Shown piece by piece: positions 17,287 through 24,864 of a stretch of 64,000 bases of DNA (position 1 is its first letter; the number at the start of each line of letters is the position of its first letter). The DNA lies in contig NZ_VTSX01000008.1 in assembly GCF_008329705.1 (NCBI RefSeq), positions 105,530-169,529 on the forward strand, read 5' to 3'. A model generated the notes under the pieces. That model worked only from the letters and a program-made list of their open reading frames with translations. It was not told the origin of the DNA and did not search any database. Source of the DNA: Chryseobacterium sp. SN22 (GTDB lineage: Bacteria; Bacteroidota; Bacteroidia; Flavobacteriales; Weeksellaceae). Position numbers and translations under genes: made by a program.

Positions 17287-18286
17287 ATCTCGTATTGTGC
17301 TTGCTTTGAAAGTAATGGATCAGCCAGAGGATAGGGGCGCCCTGCGGAATGGCGAACTTAATGCTCCGGTCGGTCAGGTTTTTATTCACCGACTTCAGAT
17401 AGCTGATTTCACTGGTGATGATTTCATCTTTATGCTGTAAAAGCTGGTCTTCAAGCTGTATAAGGTTTAGGATTCCCAGATCTTTAAGCTGTGCCGGGAA
17501 ATGATTTGCCGAGATGTAAGCGGTATCGAATCTTGACTGTCCGGGCGTTCTGAGTGCTTTTCTAACCTTGCTTTCAATTTCGCGAAGCAAGGGGTTCTTT
17601 TTTACAAAGGCGATGATCGTCGATTCATTGATGTTGATCAGTTCCCGTTTGTTCTTCAGATTCCTGCTGACCGAATTTTCAAACTCGTGAATTTCTTTTT
17701 TCAGCTTCGTGAATTCAATATCTGCCTGCTCCAGAAGGGCCGCAACCCGGTAGAAGGTACGTTGGGCCTTTTCAGGAATATCGGTTACCGATTTATAACC
17801 CAGGTCATGCTCGATTTCCGCCCATGAATGCTGGAGGATGCTCCTGATCTGAATTTCAAACCTGATATTTCTGTAGTCTGCATATTCTTTGGTCTTCGCT
17901 TTCTCCTCATTGATCTGCAGGATGAAATGAATGCTTTTGTATCCGAACTTATCAATCTCGATGTGTCCCTTATCAACGGAATTGCTCCAGTCCACCGTGA
18001 ATTCACGGTTGAGGATTTCCTCAATTTTAGAAATGTCATCTTCAAAATAGGTAATGATCCTTAATCCCAGAATATCGGTAATCTCATCAAGGCTCTTATA
18101 TTTGTCTTTCTTAATGATTTTTTCGGCAAGGCTTGCTTTCGCCTTCACCCTGCTGTTGATCTGATGGATAGGAATTTTCCTGCATAACCTTCTTAACATC
18201 TGCTCCATTTTGGAGCCTAAACCGGAATATAGAGAATGATATTCTTTATATTCTGCCAGAATTTTATTCAGGTATTCGTCAGCCAT
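17285..18286 (-). CDS. RelA/SpoT-domain protein, likely (p)ppGpp synthetase
   Basis: This 333-residue protein has a RelA/SpoT nucleotidyltransferase domain: DILGLRIITYFEDD, FGYKSIHFIL and FEIQIRSILQHSWAEIEHDLGYK (about 145-165), which supply the metal- and GTP-binding residues. It lacks the HD hydrolase and the TGS/ACT regions of long RSH proteins, so it belongs with small alarmone synthetases, although it carries an extra C-terminal region of about 130 residues that I do not recognise. Expected product is ppGpp or a related alarmone. Confidence 0.85.
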   Translation of the reverse strand: MADEYLNKILAEYKEYHSLYSGLGSKMEQMLRRLCRKIPIHQINSRVKAKASLAEKIIKKDKYKSLDEITDILGLRIITYFEDDISKIEEILNREFTVDWSNSVDKGHIEIDKFGYKSIHFILQINEEKAKTKEYADYRNIRFEIQIRSILQHSWAEIEHDLGYKSVTDIPEKAQRTFYRVAALLEQADIEFTKLKKEIHEFENSVSRNLKNKRELININESTIIAFVKKNPLLREIESKVRKALRTPGQSRFDTAYISANHFPAQLKDLGILNLIQLEDQLLQHKDEIITSEISYLKSVNKNLTDRSIKFAIPQGAPILWLIHYFQSKHNTR

Positions 18287-18412
18287 AGGGGTAAACTCGT
18301 ATTTTTAAATAGATAAATTTTTAATGAATCGGATCACTTATGGATCTGCAAATTTTACGCTAAAATGAAAATTTTCAGAATTTAGATTTAAAAAGCTGGA
18401 AGGAAAAGCCGG

Positions 18413-18984
18413 CTAAATTTCTTTTTCTGAAATCCATTTCCCAACCGTCGGTGCTTTATAATTCCTCATCATTTCGAGCAATTCTTCAATACCTTCGCTG
18501 ATCAGCAGCATATCCCGGTTGACCTGTTTTAAGAAGCCTTTATCCACCATGGTCTGAACCATCAGGATCAGATCATCATAAAAGCCGTTGATGTTCAGGA
18601 GACCGATCGGTTTTTGATGAAGGCCGAGCTGTGCCCAGGTGATCATTTCAAAGAATTCCTCCAGTGTTCCGTACCCGCCGGGAAGAACGATCACACCATC
18701 GCAGAGTTCATTCATTTTGGTTGCATGGTTTCCACCAGAACAAGTTCGGTCAGCTGCTTATGGGCAATTTCTTTGGATTGTAAAAAGTGGGGAAGAACAC
18801 CGGTGACTTTTCCTCCGGCGTTTAAGGCTCCGTCTGCCACAGCACCCATCAGGCCGACATCTGCGCCGCCATAGATCAATTGAATACCCCGTTTGGCCAG
18901 GGTTTGTCCCAATAAGGTTGCCTGTTCTTTATAAATATCGTCCGAACCGAAACTCGATCCGCAGAAGACGGTGATGCTTTTCAT
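18413..18984 (-). pseudogene. LOG-family protein, interrupted by a small deletion
   Basis: LOG proteins cleave cytokinin-type nucleotide ribosides (or related ribonucleotides) to base plus ribose phosphate. The N-terminal frame (18984 to 18712) reads MKSITVFCGSS through LVLVETM and then leaves the family pattern (QPK, stop). The C-terminal frame (18715 to 18413) resumes as MNELCDGVIVLPGGYGTLEEF. The conserved HERK segment between them is missing. Restoring 10 nt at about 18722 would give 193 codons, the usual LOG size. The two halves share ATGA (stop of the first overlapping start of the second), so both pieces might be translated. It could be a real lesion or an assembly error. Confidence 0.88.
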
Positions 18985-19006
18985 GATGTATTTAATAAAT
19001 TAAAAA

Positions 19007-19014
19007 CAAAAATA
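19007..19014 (-). promoter_or_regulatory. -7 box of the LOG gene
   Basis: The minus strand reads TATTTTTG, 22 nt before the ATG at 18984. Confidence 0.55.
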
Positions 19015-19062
19015 TCCAAAATCAGGCGACTTTGGATATTTCAGTATAGCAATTTTACAATT

Positions 19063-20508
19063 TTATTTCTGTGGAATATTCGCTAAAATGTCTTTCAGGA
19101 AACTCCAGAATTTCTGGGTGGAAGGGATGTTAGCCTTTTCGTCCGGAGAGTGGGCGCCACGGATCGTCGGCCCGAAACTTACCATTTCCATTTCAGGATA
19201 ATTGGCCCCGATGATGCCGCATTCCAGCCCGGCATGGCAGGCTACAACGTGAGGTTTCTCCATAAACTTTTCGGTATAAATCTTTTCCATCAGCTGAACG
19301 ATCTCAGAACCCGGCTTCGGCTTCCATCCAGGATAAGATCCGCTGAAAACCGTATTCATTCCGGCAAGCTCTGCCACGGATTTCAACTGTTCCGCCACCG
19401 AATCCTTTGAAGATTCTACGGATGATCTGGAAAGGTTTAAAATTTTTAAAGCCCCTTCTTTCAGTTCAACCCTTGCCACGTTGTTTGAAGACTCCACCAG
19501 GTCCTTCACATCGGGACTCATCCGGTAAACCCCGTTGTGCAGGGATTTTAAGACAAGAATGATTTTTTTTGAATCTGCTTCGGAAAGAGCATGGTCGGAA
19601 CTTGTCGCATGTTCGATATTGATCTCAAGTCCTGCTTCTAGGCCGGCGAACTCCTCCAGAATTTCATTTTTAAGGCCATTCGTCAGTTCATCAATGAATT
19701 CCTGTGCATTTCTTACGGAGGCAGTTGCTGTGGCTTCTCTCGGGATGGCATTCCGCAATCCGCCGCCGTCGATGGAGATCAGCTGGATGTTTTCTTTTTC
19801 CAGCGCTTTGTATAAAAGGCGTCCCAGGATGATGTTGGCATTCCCGAAACCTTTATGGATGTCCATTCCCGAATGTCCGCCCTGCAGGCCTTTCACTTCA
19901 AACCGGATAATCTGGCCTTTTGGAGATTCGGTTTCATAATTCTGGGAAATCGTAACATCGATTCCTCCTGCACAGCCGATATCGATTTCATCGTCTTCTT
20001 CCGTATCCAGATTTAATAAAATATCGCCGGTCAGCTGTCCCGGCTTCAGGCCTAACGCACCCGTCATTCCGGTTTCTTCGTCGATGGTAAAAAGGGCTTC
20101 CAAAGCAGGATGAGGAAGATCAGAACTTTCCAGGATGGACATGATTGTCGCTACGCCCAGTCCGTTATCGGCACCCAGGGTAGTTCCTTTCGCCCTTACC
20201 CAGTCGCAGTCAACTTCCATTCTGATGCCCTCTGTTTCAAAGTCGAACTTTACATCATTGTTTTTTTGGCAGACCATATCCAGGTGAGACTGCAGGACAA
20301 TAGATTTGCGGTTTTCCATTCCCGGCGTTGCCGGTTTTCTGATGATCACGTTTCCTACGGCATCCACTGTTGTTTCAAGTCCCAGATTTTCACCGAATTC
20401 TTTGACGAAGGCAATGACCCTTTCTTCTTTTTTTGATGGTCTCGGAACTGCATTTAACCGGGAAAAATTCTTCCAGATAATCTGCGGTTCAATATTCGAT
20501 AGTTCCAT
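19063..20508 (-). CDS. pepD: Beta-Ala-His (aminoacyl-histidine) dipeptidase
   Basis: With the start at 20508 (MELSNIEPQIIW) the enzyme has 481 residues, matching the M20 family dipeptidase PepD. Metal-site motifs are visible: LQSHLDMVCQ, TTLGADNGLG and TIDEETGMTG with the catalytic glutamates, plus the VACHAGLECG segment near the end. It hydrolyses dipeptides with C-terminal His and other small peptides in the cytoplasm. The longer ORF start at 20583 is rejected because the promoter box at 20524 falls inside it. Confidence 0.94.
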   Translation of the reverse strand: MELSNIEPQIIWKNFSRLNAVPRPSKKEERVIAFVKEFGENLGLETTVDAVGNVIIRKPATPGMENRKSIVLQSHLDMVCQKNNDVKFDFETEGIRMEVDCDWVRAKGTTLGADNGLGVATIMSILESSDLPHPALEALFTIDEETGMTGALGLKPGQLTGDILLNLDTEEDDEIDIGCAGGIDVTISQNYETESPKGQIIRFEVKGLQGGHSGMDIHKGFGNANIILGRLLYKALEKENIQLISIDGGGLRNAIPREATATASVRNAQEFIDELTNGLKNEILEEFAGLEAGLEINIEHATSSDHALSEADSKKIILVLKSLHNGVYRMSPDVKDLVESSNNVARVELKEGALKILNLSRSSVESSKDSVAEQLKSVAELAGMNTVFSGSYPGWKPKPGSEIVQLMEKIYTEKFMEKPHVVACHAGLECGIIGANYPEMEMVSFGPTIRGAHSPDEKANIPSTQKFWSFLKDILANIPQK

Positions 20509-20523
20509 TGAATTTATTTTTCT

Positions 20524-20531
20524 CAAAATTA
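20524..20531 (-). promoter_or_regulatory. -7 box of pepD
   Basis: The minus strand reads TAATTTTG, 15 nt before the ATG at 20508. The terminator of the upstream gene and the heptamer repeat lie immediately upstream. Confidence 0.6.
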
Positions 20532-20532
20532 C

Positions 20533-20564
20533 AAAATAAAAAAGCTTCTGTAAAAACAGAAGCT
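20533..20564 (-). terminator. Terminator of the lipoprotein gene
   Basis: An 8-bp stem AGCTTCTG/CAGAAGCT (20543-20550, 20557-20564) is followed on the minus strand by a T-rich run. The heptamer repeat lies between the gene's stop and this hairpin, so it is transcribed. Confidence 0.8.
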
Positions 20565-20572
20565 GTATTTTT

Positions 20573-20642
20573 CCATTAGCCATTAGCCATTAGCCATTAG
20601 CCATTAGCCATTAGCCATTAGCCATTAGCCATTAGCCATTAG
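20573..20642. repeat. Tandem repeat, 10 x CCATTAG
   Basis: Ten perfect, head-to-tail copies of the heptamer CCATTAG fill 70 nt between the stop of the lipoprotein gene and its terminator, upstream of the pepD promoter. No copy shows a substitution. Confidence 0.97.
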
Positions 20643-20646
20643 CCGT

Positions 20647-21138
20647 CTAACATCCGCATTCTCCGTAGATCGGGAGTGTTACAGCGGTTCCATCCGGTTT
20701 TTCGATCCTGATGGTTCCTTCAAACAGCAGGGCTTCTTCTCCTTTTATCTTTTTTCCCTGTACGGAAATTTTATAATCACCGCTTTCTATTTCCTTGCTC
20801 AGCTGTTCATCCACCTCCAGATCGCTGGAAGAGATCAGGTTCATGGCCTGTCTTTTTCCGTCGAGTTTCATATAAGCGGTTTTCCCGGCATCATCAGCGT
20901 AGATGTACTTTTCGTTTTCAAAATCCGCCTTGTTTTTTGCAAAATAACAGGAACATTCTTTGATTTCTTTCGGAAAAGGGAAGGTTTCCACTGCAATTTT
21001 ACCTGAGGAAGTTTCAGCTTTTACCGTATCCTGAGCCACCTGGGCAGAATCGCCAGATTTGGGGGTTGAAACGGTCTGTTGTTCCTTTTTACAGGCTACC
21101 AGGAGTATTGCGGAAGCAAAAATGATTATATATTTCAT
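20647..21138 (-). CDS. Small lipoprotein of unknown function
   Basis: This 163-residue protein has a lipoprotein signal (MKYIIIFASAILLVAC, C16 lipidated). A low-complexity Ser/Thr/Gln/Ala linker (about 17-50) is followed by a domain containing paired cysteines (ECSCYFAKNK) and ending in GECGC. The central LDGKRQAMNLISS resembles small Bacteroidetes lipoproteins of unknown role. I do not recognise a named family. It is 15 nt downstream of the LURP-one-like gene, so the two likely form an operon. The tail ends at the heptamer repeat. Confidence 0.75.
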   Translation of the reverse strand: MKYIIIFASAILLVACKKEQQTVSTPKSGDSAQVAQDTVKAETSSGKIAVETFPFPKEIKECSCYFAKNKADFENEKYIYADDAGKTAYMKLDGKRQAMNLISSSDLEVDEQLSKEIESGDYKISVQGKKIKGEEALLFEGTIRIEKPDGTAVTLPIYGECGC

Positions 21139-21153
21139 AAGTCGGTCTGTTGG

Positions 21154-21759
21154 TTATCCTCTTGCTCTTTCAAGCAGGGTCATCATTAATAAGGAAAGAA
21201 TCACCAGGCTTTCTTCTTCATCATCAATATCGATCAGGCGGTCGAGCTGGAATCTCCTTCCGAAGAAAGACGGCATTTTTTTCAGTTTGAAATAAGCTTT
21301 TCCGTCCATTCCGGTTACCGTATAGGAAGGATTCAGGAAATATCCGGTAAACATTCCGATCACGGGGATTTCTCCTACCATATTATCAAAAACCTTTACC
21401 CAGCCGTTGTCTTCCTGAATTTTGAATTTCGGCTGATCGTTCGCATCCAGAATGTCGTAGCTTGCTTTCCAAATGGAACGCATCCCTTTTCTTGCCAGCC
21501 TTCCGAAGCTTCGGCCGGTAGCAATTTCGCTTAAAGAATAAGAAGCGTTAAAATCGATCCATTGGTTGGCCTTGATTCTGAAAAGTTCCTTGGATTTGCT
21601 TTCGTCATTAAAAACGATGACATCTTCCTTCAGTTTGAACATTTTCTGCCGAACGTAAGCTACGTAATTTCCGTTCTTGTCGGTAATGTTGAAATCGCTC
21701 GCAAGCGTCGTAATTTTAAATTTAAAATCCAGCGGATAATTTAAATTGTTAAGTACCAT
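21154..21759 (-). CDS. LURP-one/scramblase-like domain protein
   Basis: Starting at 21759 (MVLNNLNYPLDFKFKI) the protein has 201 residues. The pattern of short beta strands with YVRQKMFKLKEDVIVFND, KASYDILDANDQPKFKIQEDN and an ESLVILSLLMMTLLERARG helix at the end fits the LURP-one-related/tubby-C2 superfamily, although this is recognition by eye. Function in bacteria is unknown. The longer start at 21837 is rejected because a TATCTTTG box at 21793-21800 sits inside it. A lipoprotein gene follows 15 nt later. Confidence 0.65.
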   Translation of the reverse strand: MVLNNLNYPLDFKFKITTLASDFNITDKNGNYVAYVRQKMFKLKEDVIVFNDESKSKELFRIKANQWIDFNASYSLSEIATGRSFGRLARKGMRSIWKASYDILDANDQPKFKIQEDNGWVKVFDNMVGEIPVIGMFTGYFLNPSYTVTGMDGKAYFKLKKMPSFFGRRFQLDRLIDIDDEEESLVILSLLMMTLLERARG

Positions 21760-21792
21760 TTGGTTTATTTTTTCAGTTAATATTGAGTAGAT

Positions 21793-21800
21793 CAAAGATA
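21793..21800 (-). promoter_or_regulatory. -7 box of the LURP-one-like gene
   Basis: The minus strand reads TATCTTTG, 33 nt before the ATG at 21759; it decides the start. Confidence 0.6.
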
Positions 21801-21942
21801 AGATTTTTAATTGAAGGGAGGAAGAAGGAAATGGCAAGCGGTGGATTTCAGTTTTTAGATGGAATGTAAATTTGATTTTCAGTTAGCTCATAAGCTGAAA
21901 GGCGTATCCTAATTCTTCCGTAAAACTCTCAACAATTATCAC

Positions 21943-21950
21943 TATTTTTG
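21943..21950 (+). promoter_or_regulatory. -7 box abutting the recR start
   Basis: TATTTTTG is separated from the recR ATG (21955) by only 4 nt, predicting a leaderless transcript. Confidence 0.6.
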
Positions 21951-21954
21951 TATT

Positions 21955-22569
21955 ATGGATTATCCAAGTAAAGTATTGGCAAAAGCAGTAGATGAAATCT
22001 CCGGGCTTCCCGGAATCGGAAGGAAGACCGCTTTGCGACTGGCATTACATTTATTGAAGCAGCCCAATTCCAGAGCGGTGAGTCTCGGGAACTCCCTCAT
22101 CAGCCTCGTCAACGACATCAAATACTGTAAAGAATGTCATAATTTTTCGGATTTTGAAATCTGTGAGATCTGCAGCAATGATAAACGGACCGATGAACTG
22201 ATCTGTATCGTGGAGGATGTGCGGGATGTAATCGCAATCGAGAATACCGGGAAATATACCGGGAAATACCTGATCCTGGGTGGTAAAATTTCCCCGATGG
22301 AAGGCGTAGGCCCTAACCAGCTGAATATCCCAAGCATCGAAAAAAAACTGAACGAAGGAAAAGTAAAGGAATTTATTTTTGCACTGAGCGCAACAATGGA
22401 AGGGGATACCACCGCGTATTATATTTATAAAAAATTCAAAAATCCCGACATTAATTTTTCGAGTATTGCAAGAGGGATTTCGGTAGGGGATGAACTGGAA
22501 TACGCCGATGAGATTTCACTGGGGAGATCAATTATGAACAGGCTTCCTTACAGCGAAGGAAATTCTTAA
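21955..22569 (+). CDS. recR: Recombination mediator RecR
   Basis: This 204-residue protein has the RecR order: an N-terminal helix-hairpin-helix (SGLPGIGRKTALRLALHLL), a C4 zinc motif (YCKECHN and ICEICSN) and a TOPRIM domain (ELICIVEDVRDVIAIENTGKYTGKY). RecR works with RecF/RecO to load RecA at single-strand gaps. Two glycosyltransferase genes follow closely on the same strand, so it may be first in an operon, although their functions are unrelated. Confidence 0.96.
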   Translation: MDYPSKVLAKAVDEISGLPGIGRKTALRLALHLLKQPNSRAVSLGNSLISLVNDIKYCKECHNFSDFEICEICSNDKRTDELICIVEDVRDVIAIENTGKYTGKYLILGGKISPMEGVGPNQLNIPSIEKKLNEGKVKEFIFALSATMEGDTTAYYIYKKFKNPDINFSSIARGISVGDELEYADEISLGRSIMNRLPYSEGNS

Positions 22570-22578
22570 GCGCATCAG

Positions 22579-23382
22579 ATGATTTCCGTTATCATTCCTT
22601 TATACAATGCTGAAGAAACCATCCTGTCTGCCCTTAGTTCTGTAAAAGCACAGACGGTAAACCACCGTGAATTTGAGATCATTATCATCAACGACGGTTC
22701 TACGGATGGCAGTAAGAAAGTTGTGGAATTATTTATTAATAATAATCAGGACTTAAATATCCTTTATTTTGAGCAGGAAAACGGCGGGGTTTCCAAAGCC
22801 AGGAATCTGGGCTTACACGCAGCGACCGGCGAATTTATTGCCTTACTGGATTCGGATGACGAATGGCTTGCTGAAAAAACCGAAAAACAGCTGAAACTTC
22901 TTACGGATAAAAATTTAAATATCGATTTTATTGCCACCCGCCGGAATAACGGCAAAATTCTGCCGCCTTACCGGGTGAAAAATAACTTGGCGGAAATTAC
23001 CTTCAAAAAGTTACTGCTGCGCAACGAAGCGCAGCCTTCAACGGTTATTTTTAAAAGAAAGGTGCTGGAAAATACGGGATTTTTTAACGAAGACCAGCGG
23101 TATGCGGAAGACCTGAACTACTGGATGAAGATTTCAAAAAGCAACAGCATGTATATTCTCGACGAAAGCCTGCTGATCGCTGACAAAGGAAGAAGAACAT
23201 TCGGTGTTTCCGGGCTTTCTGCCGATCTTTCAGCGATGGAAAAGGGATTTCAGCGGAATCTGAAAGAAATGTATGATGTAAAAAATATAAATTTTATTCA
23301 ATATCTCCTGCTGAAGGTTTTTTATAAAGCAAAATACTTATTTTTGCTGACGAGAACATATTATTACAATTTAAAAAAATAA
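22579..23382 (+). CDS. Family 2 glycosyltransferase
   Basis: This 267-residue GT-A enzyme begins MISVIIPLYNAEET and has the family 2 features: IIINDGSTDG (nucleotide-sugar binding), NGGVSKARNLGL and the DXD motif in ALLDSDDEW. It lacks membrane segments except a hydrophobic patch near the C terminus (LLKVFYKAKYLFLL). It starts 9 nt after recR and is followed 15 nt later by another family 2 enzyme. Donor and acceptor are unknown; the pair may act on surface polysaccharide or lipid-linked glycans. Confidence 0.9.
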   Translation: MISVIIPLYNAEETILSALSSVKAQTVNHREFEIIIINDGSTDGSKKVVELFINNNQDLNILYFEQENGGVSKARNLGLHAATGEFIALLDSDDEWLAEKTEKQLKLLTDKNLNIDFIATRRNNGKILPPYRVKNNLAEITFKKLLLRNEAQPSTVIFKRKVLENTGFFNEDQRYAEDLNYWMKISKSNSMYILDESLLIADKGRRTFGVSGLSADLSAMEKGFQRNLKEMYDVKNINFIQYLLLKVFYKAKYLFLLTRTYYYNLKK

Positions 23383-23397
23383 CCAAAGGAGATTCAT

Positions 23398-24231
23398 ATG
23401 AAGTTGTCAGTCATTATCGTCAACTATAATGTCACTCAATTACTTCAAAACTGTCTGGTATCATTACGGAAATATTTGCCGGAAGCAGACCATGAGACGA
23501 TTGTGGTGGATAATGCATCTACGGACTCCTCCTGGAAAGCGCTGATCTCCGAATTTCCGGAAGTTTTATTCATTCCATCCGAAACGAATGACGGTTTTGC
23601 CAAAGCCAACAATAAAGCCGTTAAATCTGCACAGGGTGAATACGTTCTTCTCCTGAACCCCGATACGGAATTGGAAGGGTTGTATATGCCCGAGATCCTG
23701 AACTTTGCCGACTCCTGTAAAGATTTCGGATGCCTGGGGGTACGGATGCATGATGCAGAAGGCTATTTTCTCCCTGAGAGCAAACGCTCGGTCCCGGACA
23801 TGTTCAATTCTTTCGAAAAGCTTTTTACAAATTTTAAAAAGAACAATTCCAAGTCGTATTACCGATGTGATATCGATGAACAGGCAATAGCGGAGGTGGA
23901 TGTGGTTACCGGGGCGTTTCTGTTGGTGAAAAAAGAGGTTTATCAGGAAGTGGGAGGGCTGGACGAATCTTATTTCATGTACGGGGAAGATATTGATCTA
24001 TGTTACACTTTACTGCGGAAAGGCTTTAAAAATTTTTACTATGGTAAAGCTTCCATTCTTCACCATAAAGGCGAAAGTACGGTAAAAAACGAAGTGTATC
24101 TGGAACGCTTTTACGGAGCGATGCACATTTTCATTAATAAATATTACAAAAACTCCAGGCCGGTGCAGTATTCCTTCTTAAAAGCCGGACTGAACCTAAG
24201 GCATAAAATTGAAAAGATCAAATTGAAGTAA
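23398..24231 (+). CDS. Family 2 glycosyltransferase (rhamnosyltransferase-like)
   Basis: This 277-residue enzyme has the GT2 features MKLSVIIVNYNV, TIVVDNASTDSS, NDGFAKANNKAV and LLLNPDTELEG (DXD-equivalent), and the later SYFMYGEDIDLCYTLLRKGF segment of rhamnosyl- or galactofuranosyl-type transferases. It lies 15 nt after the previous GT2 gene and is probably co-transcribed with it. The sugar and acceptor cannot be read from the sequence. Confidence 0.9.
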   Translation: MKLSVIIVNYNVTQLLQNCLVSLRKYLPEADHETIVVDNASTDSSWKALISEFPEVLFIPSETNDGFAKANNKAVKSAQGEYVLLLNPDTELEGLYMPEILNFADSCKDFGCLGVRMHDAEGYFLPESKRSVPDMFNSFEKLFTNFKKNNSKSYYRCDIDEQAIAEVDVVTGAFLLVKKEVYQEVGGLDESYFMYGEDIDLCYTLLRKGFKNFYYGKASILHHKGESTVKNEVYLERFYGAMHIFINKYYKNSRPVQYSFLKAGLNLRHKIEKIKLK

Positions 24232-24335
24232 CGGGAGTCGGGCTGGAAGAGGGAAGCTGGAGGCAGGAAGTTTTTCACGGGACTTCAGGATTTTAAGCAT
24301 AATTAAATTGAATATCATCGAAATGACACTAAAAT

Positions 24336-24367
24336 AAAAAAGCAACTCCATACAGAGCTGCTTTTTC
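24336..24367. terminator. Bidirectional terminator between GT2 and secG
   Basis: AGCAACTC (24341-24348) pairs with GAGCTGCT (24355-24362) with one wobble; A/T runs flank both sides. Confidence 0.8.
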
Positions 24368-24386
24368 TATGTAAATAATTATTTGC

Positions 24387-24734
24387 TTATTTAGTCGGTG
24401 CAGGTGTCTGGACCGGAACTGTAGTAGAAGATGGAGCAGCCGTCTGGTTAGCCGGAGCTTCTTTTTTAGCAGGAACCTGAACCGGTGCCGCCGCCGATGG
24501 CTTTCCTGTAATGACAACGCTTAACAGGATTAGGACGATAATTGTTCCGCCCAGCGTCCATGTTGCTTTTTCCATAAAGTCGTTGGTTCTCTGTACCCCA
24601 AACTGAGCCGAAGATGCACCTCCGAAAGTACTGGAAAGGCCTCCGCCTTTTGGGTTTTGAGCCATAACGATGATAACCAGTAAGATGCTGGCGATCATAA
24701 TAAGAACCATCAATAGTATAAATATAGAATCCAT
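24387..24734 (-). CDS. secG: Preprotein translocase subunit SecG
   Basis: With the start at 24734 (MDSIFILLMVLIM) SecG has 115 residues. It has two membrane helices separated by the conserved cytoplasmic loop MAQNPKGGGLSSTFGG, which identifies the family. A long low-complexity tail rich in Ala, Pro, Thr and Gln (about 80-115) follows, as in many Bacteroidetes SecG proteins. SecG assists SecYE protein export at the inner membrane. The upstream in-frame ATG at 24788 is rejected because it coincides with the -33 element of the promoter. Confidence 0.93.
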   Translation of the reverse strand: MDSIFILLMVLIMIASILLVIIVMAQNPKGGGLSSTFGGASSAQFGVQRTNDFMEKATWTLGGTIIVLILLSVVITGKPSAAAPVQVPAKKEAPANQTAAPSSTTVPVQTPAPTK

Positions 24735-24758
24735 TAATTTGATATCTTTTTGAATGGG

Positions 24759-24788
24759 CAAATTTAATCTTTTTTTGCGGAATAGCAA
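24759..24788 (-). promoter_or_regulatory. secG promoter
   Basis: On the minus strand TTG (24786-24788) precedes TAAATTTG (24759-24766) by 19 nt, an ideal Bacteroidetes promoter. Confidence 0.8.
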
Positions 24789-24815
24789 AGAAAGAACCCT
24801 TTAAATATTCCAAAA

Positions 24816-24848
24816 ATAAAAAACGGCAGCCGAAGCTGCCGTTTTTCT
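24816..24848. terminator. Terminator of the M16 operon
   Basis: A 10-bp GC-rich stem AAACGGCAGC/GCTGCCGTTT (24821-24844) closes a CGAA tetraloop and is flanked by A and T runs. Confidence 0.93.
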
Positions 24849-24864
24849 ATAAATCAGAAGGTTT

